Below, in pieces: positions 1 to 10,737 of a stretch of DNA of 64,000 nt. The notes beneath the pieces are model-generated. The model saw only the letters and a list, made by a program, of their open reading frames with translations. It made no database searches and was not told the origin of the DNA. The DNA comes from Kitasatospora sp. NBC_01246. GTDB taxonomy: Bacteria > Actinomycetota > Actinomycetes > Streptomycetales > Streptomycetaceae. The translations under genes were made by a program, and so were the position numbers. Numbering within the stretch: position 1 is the stretch's first letter; each line of letters opens with the position of its first letter. The stretch is from the NCBI RefSeq assembly GCF_036226505.1, contig NZ_CP108484.1:5208001-5272000 (forward strand). Direction: 5' to 3'.

Positions 1-2151
1 TCCCTGCGCGACTGCGACATCGCCGAATGGACCGGCGACGGCGTGCTGGTCGAGGACGGCGGCGAACTCACCATGGTCCGCGCCCGGGTGCACGGCAACC
101 GCGGCCACGGCGTGCTGATGGCGGCGGGCAGCCGGGCCGCGCTGAACGGCTGCGAACTGACCGACAACGCCGGCGACGGCCTGCGGGTGGACTCCGAGGA
201 ACCGGTCCGGGTCACCGGGTGCACCGTCGCCGGCAACCGCGGCTCGGGGCTGCGCCAGACCAGGGCCGGCAGCCGGCTGGCGGTACAGGACCTCACCAGC
301 CGGGACAACGGCCGCGCCGACAGCCACGGCAGCGCGAGCGCCGGCGCCGAGGACGGCCCCGCGGCGGTCCGACCGGCCGGCGCGCAGGACGGCACCGGCG
401 TCGGCGCCGGGGACCGCGACGACGCCACCGACCCGGCGCGGCACTCGGCCGCCGCCCCGCCGCCGCCCGAGCCGGAGGGACCGCAGGCCGCGCTGCAGGC
501 GCTGGTCGGTCTGGAGGGCGTCAAGGACCAGGTGGCCACCCTGGTCAACCTCAACAAGCTGGCCCGGCGCCGGGAACAGGCCGGCATGCCGGCTCTGCCG
601 ATGGGCCGCCACCTGGTCTTCGCCGGGCCGCCCGGTACCGGCAAGACCACCGTCGCCCGTCTCTACGGCGCCATCCTCGCCGAGCTCGGCGTGCTGCCGA
701 GCGGCCACCTGGTGGAGGTGGCCCGCGCCGACCTGGTCGCCTCGATCATCGGCGGTACGGCGATCAAGACCACCGAGGTGTTCCAGTCCGCGCTCGGCGG
801 CGTGCTGTTCGTCGACGAGGCGTACACGCTGTCCGCCGGCTCCGGCGGCACCGGACCGGACTTCGGCCGGGAGGCGATCGACACGCTGGTCAAGCTGATG
901 GAGGACCACCGCGACGACGTGGTGGTGATCGTCGCCGGGTACTCGGACGAGATGCGCGACTTCCTCGCCTCGAACCCGGGCCTGGCTTCCCGTTTCAGCC
1001 GCACCGTGGACTTCCGCAACTACTCGCCCGAGGAACTGGTCACCATCGTCGAGCGGTCCGCCACCGCGCACGGCTACGAACTCGACGCCGTCACCGTGGA
1101 CGCGCTCGGGACGCACTTCACGCGGATGCCCAAGGGCGCCGACTTCGGCAACGGCCGCGCCGCCCGCAAGGTGTTCGAGGAGATGGTGGACCGCCAGGCG
1201 TCCCGGCTGGCCGAGCTCGCCGAAGTCACCGACGCGGACCTGCCGCTGCTGCTGCCCGAGGACCTCGGCGCGGAGGCCGCCGCCGCGGCCCGGGCGGAGG
1301 CCGGCGCGGCGGGCGCCGATGGCGGCAAGGGCACCGAACTGCTGGAACAGCTGCGCTCGATGGTCGGCCTGGCCGCCGCCAAGGAGCAGGTCGAGAACCT
1401 GGTCAACCTCATCACCCAGGTGCGCCGCCGGGAGGAGGCCGGCCTGCCCACCGCGAAGATCAGCCACCACCTGGTCTTCGCCGGGCCGCCCGGTACCGGC
1501 AAGACCACCGTCGCCCGCCTGTACGGCGAGCTCCTCGCCGAACTCGGCGTGCTGCCCGGCGGTCAGCTGATCGAGACCGCCCGCGCCGACCTCGTCGGCC
1601 GCTACATCGGCCACACCGCCCAGCTCACCCGCGACGCCTTCGAACGCGCGCGCGGCGGCGTGCTGTTCATCGACGAGGCCTATACCCTGACGCCCCGCAA
1701 CGGGGCCGGCGGGGACTTCGGCCAGGAGGCGGTGGACACCCTGATGAAGCTGATGGAGGACCACCGCGACGAGGTCGTGGTGATCGTGGCCGGCTACCAG
1801 GAGGAGATGGAGGGCTTCCTCGCCTCCAACCCCGGCCTGGCCTCCCGCTTCTCCCAGCAGATCGCCTTCGACCACTACAGCGCGGACGAACTCGTCACCA
1901 TCGTCCGGCTGCAGGCCGAGCAGGCCGGCTACGTCTGCGCGCCCGAGACCCTCGCCGCCCTGGCGCAGCTGTGCGAAACCGTCCCGCGCGACCGCAACTT
2001 CGGCAACGGCCGCTTCGCCCGGCAGACGCTGGAGGCGATGGTGACCCGGCAGGCCGGGCGCCTGGCCCGGCTCGACATCGGCGACGTCTCGGAGCTGAGC
2101 CTGCTGCTGCCGCAGGACATCCCCGTGCCGGCGCGGGGGAGGGCTGGATGA
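1..2151 (+). CDS. Beta-helix plus tandem AAA+ ATPase (CbbX/EccA-like), 5' end missing
   Basis: The reading frame is open from base 1, so the start lies outside the window. Residues 1 to about 100 show repeated short turns with NxGxG-like motifs, typical of a right-handed parallel beta-helix. A Pro/Ala-rich linker follows, then two related AAA+ modules. Module 1 has Walker A GPPGTGKT at residues 209-216 and Walker B with DE at 272-273. Module 2 has the same Walker A at 495-502 and DE at 558-559. Both end in the NFGNGR-like segment seen in the CbbX/SpoVK/EccA family. EccA proteins are cytosolic ATPases of type VII secretion that handle substrates or chaperones. The stop overlaps the mycosin start by 4 bases (ATGA), so the two are co-translated. 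The secretion role is inferred from family and neighbours; the beta-helix target is unknown. Confidence 0.85.
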   Translation, partial: SLRDCDIAEWTGDGVLVEDGGELTMVRARVHGNRGHGVLMAAGSRAALNGCELTDNAGDGLRVDSEEPVRVTGCTVAGNRGSGLRQTRAGSRLAVQDLTSRDNGRADSHGSASAGAEDGPAAVRPAGAQDGTGVGAGDRDDATDPARHSAAAPPPPEPEGPQAALQALVGLEGVKDQVATLVNLNKLARRREQAGMPALPMGRHLVFAGPPGTGKTTVARLYGAILAELGVLPSGHLVEVARADLVASIIGGTAIKTTEVFQSALGGVLFVDEAYTLSAGSGGTGPDFGREAIDTLVKLMEDHRDDVVVIVAGYSDEMRDFLASNPGLASRFSRTVDFRNYSPEELVTIVERSATAHGYELDAVTVDALGTHFTRMPKGADFGNGRAARKVFEEMVDRQASRLAELAEVTDADLPLLLPEDLGAEAAAAARAEAGAAGADGGKGTELLEQLRSMVGLAAAKEQVENLVNLITQVRRREEAGLPTAKISHHLVFAGPPGTGKTTVARLYGELLAELGVLPGGQLIETARADLVGRYIGHTAQLTRDAFERARGGVLFIDEAYTLTPRNGAGGDFGQEAVDTLMKLMEDHRDEVVVIVAGYQEEMEGFLASNPGLASRFSQQIAFDHYSADELVTIVRLQAEQAGYVCAPETLAALAQLCETVPRDRNFGNGRFARQTLEAMVTRQAGRLARLDIGDVSELSLLLPQDIPVPARGRAG

Positions 2152-3575
2152 CCGGCGCTCGCTCCCGTGCGCGCCGCGCCGCGCGGATCCGACCGGCTGC
2201 GGGGGTGCGGCGGACGGGGGCCGGTCCGGCGGTGTGCGCCGTGCTGTGCCTCGGCATCCTGCTGGCGCAGGCCGGCCCGGCCGGCGCCGCACCCGGTGCC
2301 CCGGTCTCCGGTGCCCCGGTCCCCGGCACTCCCGCCGCGGCGGGTACGGCCCGTCCGGGACAGCCTTCCTCCGGCGGCGCCGAGCCGGGGTCGCTGCCCG
2401 TGATCGGGCAGAGCCGGAGCGCGGGCCGCGCGGACGGCTGCGTGAAGCCCTCCGACAAGGACACCGACCGGATGCCGTGGGCGCAGGCCTTCCTGCGTCC
2501 CGAGACCGCCTGGCAGCTCGGCCGCGGCGCCGGGGTGACCGTCGCCGTCGTCGGCTCCGGAGTGGACCCGGCCTCCGGCGTCCTGGGCGGGCGCCTGGTG
2601 CCGGGGCCGCGCGAGTACGGCGAGGGCGCCTCCACCCGCGACTGCGTCGGCCACGGCACGTTCCTCGCCGGACTGATCGCGGCCGGCCGGCGCGACGGCG
2701 TCGGCTTCGCGGGCATCGCCCCCGAGGCGCGCGTCCTGGCCGTGGCCGTGACCGATGACGCCGGGAACACCACCGCCGCCCTGCTGGCCAAGGGCATCCG
2801 CGACGCGGCCGACGGCGGCGCCCGGGTGATCGCGCTGGCCCTGCCCGTCGCGGCGGGTGACGAGGACCTCGCCGGCGCGGTCCGCTACGCAGGCGGCAAG
2901 GGGGCTCTGGTGGTCGCCCCGGCCGGGCCCGACCAGGGGAGCGGGTCCGGGTCCGGGTCCGCCCCGGCCCCCGCGGAGGTCCTGACGGTGTCCGACCTGG
3001 CCCCGAACGGTGCCCCGAACGGCGGCGGTACGGACTCCGGCGGGTCGGGCGGGGTCGGCTCGGGCACCTCCGGCACTTCCGGCGGCTCCGGTGCCCCGGG
3101 CGGCGGGGCCGGGCGGATCGACCTGGTGGCCCCGGGGGGCGCCATGATGAGCGTCGGGCCCGGCGGCAAGGGCTACTTCACCGGCTCGGGGCCCAGCTTC
3201 GCCGCCGCCGTGGTGGCCGGCACCGCGGCCCTGGTCCTCGGCTACCGGCCCGACCTCGGGCCGGCCGGGCTGAAGGACCGTCTGACGTCCACCGCCTACC
3301 ACCCGGGCACCGCCCTGCCGGACCCCCGCGTGGGCTACGGCACGGTCGACCCGGCGGCCGCCGTCGGCGCCCCGGCGCCGGCCGCCGTCCCGCCGTCGCC
3401 CCGCCCGGCCCCGACCGTCGCCGCACTCCGGCCGCCGTCGCCGGACACCGCCGGGCACCAGGCGGTGGTGACGGCGGGCGCCGTCCTCGCCGGCGTCGCC
3501 CTGGTCACCGGCACCGCACTGGTCTGCGCGGCCGGCCGCCGCCGCGCCTGGCGCCCCGGGCGCTGGCAGGCCTGA
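2148..3575 (+). CDS. Mycosin-like S8 subtilase with degenerate active site
   Basis: 475 residues with the layout of a type VII secretion mycosin (MycP): N-terminal signal peptide (about 1-50), subtilase domain (about 115-405), Pro-rich linker and one C-terminal membrane helix (about 440-465) followed by Arg residues. Active mycosins cleave ESX substrates or stabilise the membrane complex from outside the membrane. Here His169 (GHGT) and Ser350 (GPSFAAA) are kept, but the catalytic Asp position reads VVGSGVD, so Asp is Gly136. The oxyanion Asn position reads APAGPD, so it is Pro261. A Gly/Ser-rich insertion sits at about 265-320. Peptidase activity is therefore doubtful and a structural or binding role is more likely (inference). 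The ATG start overlaps the upstream stop by 4 bases. Confidence 0.85.
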   Translation: MTGARSRARRAARIRPAAGVRRTGAGPAVCAVLCLGILLAQAGPAGAAPGAPVSGAPVPGTPAAAGTARPGQPSSGGAEPGSLPVIGQSRSAGRADGCVKPSDKDTDRMPWAQAFLRPETAWQLGRGAGVTVAVVGSGVDPASGVLGGRLVPGPREYGEGASTRDCVGHGTFLAGLIAAGRRDGVGFAGIAPEARVLAVAVTDDAGNTTAALLAKGIRDAADGGARVIALALPVAAGDEDLAGAVRYAGGKGALVVAPAGPDQGSGSGSGSAPAPAEVLTVSDLAPNGAPNGGGTDSGGSGGVGSGTSGTSGGSGAPGGGAGRIDLVAPGGAMMSVGPGGKGYFTGSGPSFAAAVVAGTAALVLGYRPDLGPAGLKDRLTSTAYHPGTALPDPRVGYGTVDPAAAVGAPAPAAVPPSPRPAPTVAALRPPSPDTAGHQAVVTAGAVLAGVALVTGTALVCAAGRRRAWRPGRWQA

Positions 3576-3591
3576 CGGGCCCTCCCAGGCC

Positions 3592-4689
3592 CTAGCCGGC
3601 GGGAACGGCGGCGCCTGGGTGGCTCATCCCCTCGGCGACCGCGGCGGCGAGTTCGAGGTGGGCGCGGCGGGTCCGGTGGCGGAGCTTCGCGGGCTCGAAC
3701 GTCCCGCCGAGGGCCAGGTGCTCGTCGAAGGGCAGGACGACGGCGGCTCGGCAGAGGCTCTCGAAATGCGCCACCAGGTTCTCCGCCTTCACCACCCGGC
3801 CCGTGCCGCGGACGCCGGAGACCACGGTCACGCTGCGCCGTGCCAGCGGCCCGTAACCGTTCGCGTGCAGCCACTCCAGGGTGGCGTCGGCGCCGCTCGC
3901 GCCGTCGAGGCTGGCGGTGGCGGCGACGACCAACTGGTCGGCGAGGTCGAGCACGGCGCGTGTGGCGCCGTGCAGCAGGCCGGTGCCGCAGTCACTGAGG
4001 ACGATCGGGTACTGGCGGGCGAGCAGGTCGACCAGCCGCTGGTAGTCCTCGCCGCCGAAGGCGGTGGCGACCGCCGGGTCCGGGTCGTTGCCCAGCACCT
4101 CCAGACCGCTGGGGGTCAGCGAGGTGAAGCGGCGGATGTCCATGTAGCCGGTGATCGAGGGAGCGGCTACCAGCAGGTCCTGGACGGTGGCCGTGGTCTC
4201 CCGGTGAACCCGCGCGCTCAGGGTGCCGGTATCCGGATTGGCGTCGACGGCGATCACCTTGTCGGACCGCGTCTCGGCGAGCACGGAGCCGAGCGCCAGC
4301 GTCACGGAGGTCTTGCCCACACCGCCCTTGAGGCCGACGACCGCGATCCGGTAGGAGCGGTGCAGCGGGGTGCGGACGACGGCCTCCAGCCGTTCCCGAT
4401 CGACCCGGCCCAGGCCGAGCCCGGCGCCGAGGCCGATCCCGCGCAGGCCCCGCCGGGCGACGGGCGCGCCGACCCCCGGCACGGCTTGGGCCGGCTGTGC
4501 CGCCGGCTGGGGCGGGGCGGCGAGGGGAGCGGCCTCCGGGAGCACGGGCACCGTGCCCGTGGCGTCCAACGGCCGGTGCCGCTCGGGCTCCTGTGGCGGC
4601 GAGACGGGCCCGTACACCGGGGCGAGGTCCCAGTCCGCCTCCCGTTCCAGCCGCCGCACCCGTTCGATGACCGTGTGGTCGCCCGTCAC
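3592..4689 (-). CDS. ParA/MinD-like P-loop ATPase
   Basis: 365 residues. A Pro/Ala-rich N-terminal region of about 110 residues precedes a ParA/MinD ATPase domain with the deviant Walker A KGGVGKT at about 121-127 and the VDANPDTG segment after it. Such ATPases dimerise on ATP and position cell components or ESX machinery. GTG 4689 was chosen because AGGAGG lies 7 bases upstream; an earlier in-frame start lacks such a site. The gene converges on the mycosin gene with only 16 bases between stops. ParA-like proteins with disordered N-termini occur in actinobacterial ESX loci, so a secretion link is plausible but inferred. The 298-base gap to the divergent DUF255 gene shows no other gene. Confidence 0.8.
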   Translation of the reverse strand: MTGDHTVIERVRRLEREADWDLAPVYGPVSPPQEPERHRPLDATGTVPVLPEAAPLAAPPQPAAQPAQAVPGVGAPVARRGLRGIGLGAGLGLGRVDRERLEAVVRTPLHRSYRIAVVGLKGGVGKTSVTLALGSVLAETRSDKVIAVDANPDTGTLSARVHRETTATVQDLLVAAPSITGYMDIRRFTSLTPSGLEVLGNDPDPAVATAFGGEDYQRLVDLLARQYPIVLSDCGTGLLHGATRAVLDLADQLVVAATASLDGASGADATLEWLHANGYGPLARRSVTVVSGVRGTGRVVKAENLVAHFESLCRAAVVLPFDEHLALGGTFEPAKLRHRTRRAHLELAAAVAEGMSHPGAAVPAG

Positions 4690-4987
4690 GCCATTGCCTC
4701 CTGTCACCGCATCGCCCCGCCGCCCGCCTCGACTCAACGGCCCGGGGCGGCGAGCCGGTTCAACGCCGCATCCCGCCCCGGATCGACGGGGCGAACACCC
4801 GACGGGTGCGCGTCGGATCAGCTGCGGCAGCGGCCGGACGCCGAGCAGCCGTCCCCGGGCAGCCCCCGCGTCCCGGGCTTCGCGACCAGGACGCTCGACC
4901 ACCGCCGGACCGCACCGCCGGCACTCGGGCGCACCGGGCCGCCGTTTCGACAGCTGTCCCGTCGCCTGCCATGAGTAGGGTGGCGGC

Positions 4988-7048
<2,061 letters not shown>

Positions 7049-7081
7049 ATCGAGTTGTGCCCGGCCGGGCGAGAATCGCCC

Positions 7082-7942
7082 ATGACCTGGACCCTGGCCA
7101 CGTCCCTGGACGACTTCCTCGCGCGGGCGGGCGGCTTCCTCCGCGCCCGCCCGGCCGAGAACACCGTCCTGCTCACCGTGAGCGACCGGCTGGTCGGGCG
7201 CGGGCCGCACGCCTTCGGCCCGCAGCCGCCGGTCTTCGGGTGGTGGAGCCGTGAGCCGCGCGGCCCGGTCGAGGGCGCGTTCCTGCGGACCCCGCCGTTC
7301 GAGCCGCGCCTCGGCGTGATGCCGGACCGGGCGGCGGCCGAACTCGCCGTAGAACTGGCTGCGGCGGGGCCGGACTTCACCGAGGTCACGGCAGTCTCCG
7401 GTGGCGAGTCGGCGGTCCACGCGTTCGCCGCCGCCTGGCAGGCCGCGACCGGCGCCACCGCGTGCGCGCGCTCCCGTCAGCGGCTCTACCGGCTCGACGG
7501 GCTGACCGGCCCGCCGCGCCCGCCGGCCGGCCGCCCCCGGGTCTGCGCTCCGGCCGACCGCGAGCTGCTGGTGGACTGGTACGGGGCCTTCGGGGCCGAG
7601 GTCGCCATCGAACTCCCGAACGCCCGGGACACGGTGGACGACCGGATCGCCGCCGGGCTGCTCCACGTCTGGGAGGACGGCGGCGCCCCGGTCGCGATGG
7701 CCGGGAACAGCCCGGTGATCGCCGGCATGTCGCGGATCGGCCCGGTCTACACCCCGCCCGAGCGGCGCGGCCGCGGCTACGCGAGCGGCGTCACCGCGGC
7801 GGCCTCGGCGCACGCGCTCGCGCAGGGGGCGGCCGAGGTGCTGCTGTTCACCGATCTGGCCGACCCGACCAGCAACTCGATCTACCGGCAGCTCGGCTAC
7901 CGCCCGGTGGAGGACTGCCTGACGGTCGGCTTCCGGGGTTGA
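7082..7942 (+). CDS. GNAT-family N-acetyltransferase
   Basis: 286 residues. The C-terminal third carries the GNAT acetyl-CoA signature: IGPVYTPPERRGRGYAS contains the RxxGxG/A loop, and the later YRQLGYRPV is the typical final strand and helix. The N-terminal half is divergent, as in two-part GNAT proteins. The acceptor cannot be predicted. ATG 7082 is preferred over an upstream GTG at 7055 because the latter lies only 6 bases past the preceding stop and adds non-family residues. Confidence 0.85.
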   Translation: MTWTLATSLDDFLARAGGFLRARPAENTVLLTVSDRLVGRGPHAFGPQPPVFGWWSREPRGPVEGAFLRTPPFEPRLGVMPDRAAAELAVELAAAGPDFTEVTAVSGGESAVHAFAAAWQAATGATACARSRQRLYRLDGLTGPPRPPAGRPRVCAPADRELLVDWYGAFGAEVAIELPNARDTVDDRIAAGLLHVWEDGGAPVAMAGNSPVIAGMSRIGPVYTPPERRGRGYASGVTAAASAHALAQGAAEVLLFTDLADPTSNSIYRQLGYRPVEDCLTVGFRG

Positions 7943-8019
7943 GCGGCGGGCGTCCCCGTCCGACGGTTCGGCGTCCGGGCGTGACCGGCGGGCGGCCCGT
8001 CCACGGCGCGGGGGGCGGG

Positions 8020-8952
8020 CTACTCCCAGTCCCACCGGACGCCGAGCAGGCAGGGCTGGAGAGCCGTCGCCACCAGGTGCACGCAGTGGTGGCCGTCGAG
8101 GGTCAACTCCTCCGTCTCGTAGGGCTTCTCGCCGGGGGAGCGGAGGGCGAAGCGGTGGCAGCGGACGGGCAGGGCGGCGGGGTGGAAGGTGACCTGAAGG
8201 ACGTACTGGCCGGCGCCGGAGTTGAAGCCTCGGACGTACTCGCAGCCGGGCGTGGGTGACGGGCTGGCGTCGAAGCCGTAGCCCAGCAGGTGGGTGTCGC
8301 CGGCCCGGAGGCGGCGGTCGAGGAGGAGCTCGGCGACCAGCAGGTGATGGGTCTGGTCGCGGCGGATCCGGCCGGGGCGGCAGTTCTCCTCGGCGCGCAC
8401 GCCGACCCGGGCGATGTCGCAACCCGGGTCCCCCTGGTAGATGGCCAGGTAGCGGTCGATGCCTTCGCGGTGGGCGCGCAGCGCGTGCTGGGAGTCCCGG
8501 CGCAGCAGTTGGCGGTCGGCGCCGATCCGGATCCGCTCGATGTGGGTGATGGTGTGCAGGCCGGTGTCGCGCGGGCCGGAGAGCTCGGCGAGCAGGTCGT
8601 CGACGGCGGCGGCCGGGGAGATGAGGTCCCGGTAGGGGCGCACGGGCGGGCCGGCCTGCTCGGCGGGGGTGGCCCGGCGGGGGCCGAGCAGCCGGGTGAG
8701 GGAGTGCTCGGGGAGTTCCAGCACCTCCTCCAGGGCCCGGACCGCGCGCAGCGATTCGGGCCGGTCGGGCCGGCGGCGGCCCTGCTGCCAGTAGCTGAGG
8801 CTGGTGACCCCGATGTCGATGCCGCGCAGGGCGAGGTGCCGGCGGATCCGGTGCAGGGCGAGGCCCCGGGCGGCGATGGCGGTGCGCAGGGCCACGTGGA
8901 ACGGGCCGGTGCGCAGCGCGGTGGCGAGGTCGGCCTGGTCGCTCCGCTGCAT
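8020..8952 (-). CDS. Helix-turn-helix (XRE-like) transcriptional regulator
   Basis: 310 residues. The N-terminus (about 10-75) is an HTH of the XRE/SinR type, with the SYWQQGRRRP motif at the end of the recognition region. The remaining 230 residues form a conserved actinobacterial sensor-like region of unknown ligand. The start has AGGAGG 6 bases upstream. It is divergent from the cysteine protease gene, and the 265-base gap contains a GTGAATATTCAC palindrome and TTCAC repeats, so it may control both directions (inference). It converges with the acetyltransferase gene. Confidence 0.75.
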   Translation of the reverse strand: MQRSDQADLATALRTGPFHVALRTAIAARGLALHRIRRHLALRGIDIGVTSLSYWQQGRRRPDRPESLRAVRALEEVLELPEHSLTRLLGPRRATPAEQAGPPVRPYRDLISPAAAVDDLLAELSGPRDTGLHTITHIERIRIGADRQLLRRDSQHALRAHREGIDRYLAIYQGDPGCDIARVGVRAEENCRPGRIRRDQTHHLLVAELLLDRRLRAGDTHLLGYGFDASPSPTPGCEYVRGFNSGAGQYVLQVTFHPAALPVRCHRFALRSPGEKPYETEELTLDGHHCVHLVATALQPCLLGVRWDWE

Positions 8953-8995
8953 GGCGGCCTCCTCGGTGGGCGGGCAGGGCGGACACCGGCTGGTC

Positions 8996-9094
8996 GTGAA
9001 TATTCACATGTGGAAGGCCGTTTGTCACCGGTCCGGGCCTGCCGCGCGGGCGTTTCCGGGGCGGCGTTCACACCTGGGCCGGGCCGTTCACACC
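8996..9094. promoter_or_regulatory. Candidate operator region: TTCAC palindrome and direct repeats
   Basis: The 12-bp perfect palindrome GTGAATATTCAC (8996-9007) lies 44 bases upstream of the HTH regulator start. Two identical 10-mers CGTTCACACC lie at 9065-9074 and 9085-9094, exactly 20 bp apart, on the side of the protease gene. The shared TTCAC core suggests binding by one protein, most simply the adjacent regulator. Binding is inference. Confidence 0.45.
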
Positions 9095-9217
9095 GCGTTC
9101 CGCGTGCTGTGAAGGCCGTTGACCTGCTTCTGTCAACGGGGCGATGCTCGGTGGCGCGATCCGGACCGCACCCAGACGGAACCCCCACTCCTCTGTCGTG
9201 CAAGGAGAAACTCCCCC

Positions 9218-9874
9218 ATGCCAGTTCCACGGATACGTCCGCGCCGCGCCGTCGCGGCGCTCGCGCTGGGCGTGCTCGGCCCGGCGCTCAGCGTCGCGGC
9301 GACCAGCCCCGCCTCGGCCGCGCCGGCCCCCACCGGTGCGTCCGCCCAGGTTCGTCCGGCCGCGGCGCCGGGCAGTACGGCCGATCTGGCCGGCACGTTC
9401 AAGAAGCTCAACATCACCATGCAGCAGCAACAGCAGACCAACTGGTGCTGGGCGGCGAGCGGCAACACCATCGCCACCTGGTTCGGGTACGACTACAGCC
9501 AGAACCAGTTCTGCAACGCCGCGTTCGGCCGCTCGTCCAACTCCAGCTGCCCCAACAGCCAGGCCACGCTGGGCGACGTGCAGAACGGTCTCAGCCGAAT
9601 CGGCATCAACCCCGGCTCGTACGTCACCGGGTACCTGCGCTACAGCACGGTGCAGACCGAGGTGAACGCCAACCGGCCGATCGAGACCCGGATCCAGTGG
9701 AGCTCCGGCGGTGGCCACATGCACGTCGTCTACGGCTACGACACCGGCAGCAACTGGGTGTACTGGGGCGACCCGTGGCCCTCCAACACCCGCTACAACT
9801 GGGCGGACTTCACCTACTACGTGTCCAACGGCACGTTCTCCTGGACCCATTCCCTGTACCGGATCGGCGCGTGA
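9218..9874 (+). CDS. Secreted papain-like (C39-type) cysteine protease
   Basis: 218 residues. A Tat/Sec-type signal peptide (RPRR followed by a hydrophobic stretch, cleavage near ASA at about 35) precedes a compact papain-like domain. The catalytic Cys is C77 in NWCWAAS, His is probably H167 in GGGHMH, and the third residue is probably D185 in WGDPW; the order matches AvrRpt2/C39-like peptidases. ATG 9218 has AAGGAG 9 bases upstream. The short gap of 8 bases to the next gene implies one operon. Substrate unknown; it may act on a neighbouring surface protein or on foreign peptides (inference). Confidence 0.85.
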   Translation: MPVPRIRPRRAVAALALGVLGPALSVAATSPASAAPAPTGASAQVRPAAAPGSTADLAGTFKKLNITMQQQQQTNWCWAASGNTIATWFGYDYSQNQFCNAAFGRSSNSSCPNSQATLGDVQNGLSRIGINPGSYVTGYLRYSTVQTEVNANRPIETRIQWSSGGGHMHVVYGYDTGSNWVYWGDPWPSNTRYNWADFTYYVSNGTFSWTHSLYRIGA

Positions 9875-9882
9875 GGGCGGCC

Positions 9883-10737
9883 ATGACCAGCATCCGTAAC
9901 GCGGCCGTCGCCGTCCTGCTCGCCGCCGGCCTCGGTCTGGCCGTCACCCCGGCCGCCCAGGCGGACACCGCCGCGGACAGCTCCGCGGGCACCCCCGCCC
10001 CGGTCACCGCCGCCGACCTCGCGCAGGCCCGGGGCGCGGTCCAGGACCCGGCCGTCCTGGACCGGTTGGGCCACTTCTTCGCCCGCAAGGGCGTCCCGCC
10101 GACCCAGCAGCTCACCATCGGCGCGGCCGAGGAGGCGCGGGCGGCGAGCGCGGCCGCGCCGAGCCTCTCGGGCGACACCGTGCCGGTCTACACCCTGGAC
10201 GCCGGCTTCGTGGCCGGCGCCGCGGGCGCACCGGTCGCGACGGCCGAGTACACCGCCAGCAAGGCCGTCTCGGCGGACGGCCAGGTGGCCTCGGTCTGGA
10301 CGGTCAAACAGGGCGACGGCTGGCGGGTGGTCAACATCGCCTCGGGCGGCGACGAGACCGACTACGCGGCGCGGGCGGCGCCCGGCGGTGGCGGGACGGC
10401 GTTCCGCGAACCGCAGCTCAACGCCTGGTACGTGCTGCGGGACGGCCGGGTGCTGCCGCTGGACGACGAGGCGCGGCGTTCGGTGGGCGGGTCCGGGGTG
10501 AGCCTGGCGGCCTACCAGCGGCTGGTACACCAGCGGTACGGGGACAAGCTGCCCGGCTCGGCGTACGACCGGGCCGGCAAGGGCGGCGGCTACCAGCCGG
10601 ACGCCACCGGGCAGGGGGCGGCCGCGGCGGACGGCGGCACGCTGCCGGCCGTCACGGCGGCGGCGGCCCTGGGGGCCACGGCGCTGGTGGGCGCGGGCCT
10701 CGCCCTGCGGCGACGGGCGGGCGCCCGGCGCGGCTAG
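9883..10737 (+). CDS. Secreted protein with C-terminal membrane anchor, function unknown
   Basis: 284 residues, not recognised as a named family. It has a signal peptide (about 1-27, AQA cleavage), a middle region with a conserved-looking DGWRVVNIASGGDETDY segment, and a C-terminus made of a small-residue linker, LPAVT, one hydrophobic helix and an Arg-rich tail. This resembles a cell-wall sorting signal without a true LPXTG, so a simple membrane anchor is equally possible. It starts 8 bases after the cysteine protease and is probably co-expressed and exported with it. It could be the protease's partner or substrate (inference). Confidence 0.7.
   Translation: MTSIRNAAVAVLLAAGLGLAVTPAAQADTAADSSAGTPAPVTAADLAQARGAVQDPAVLDRLGHFFARKGVPPTQQLTIGAAEEARAASAAAPSLSGDTVPVYTLDAGFVAGAAGAPVATAEYTASKAVSADGQVASVWTVKQGDGWRVVNIASGGDETDYAARAAPGGGGTAFREPQLNAWYVLRDGRVLPLDDEARRSVGGSGVSLAAYQRLVHQRYGDKLPGSAYDRAGKGGGYQPDATGQGAAAADGGTLPAVTAAAALGATALVGAGLALRRRAGARRG

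Noticed and set aside
27..2147. Long open frame extending upstream of the mycosin start
   Set aside because: Its translation is Arg/Pro/Gly-rich noise antiphase to the clear AAA+ ATPase; only the part from ATG 2148 shows homology.
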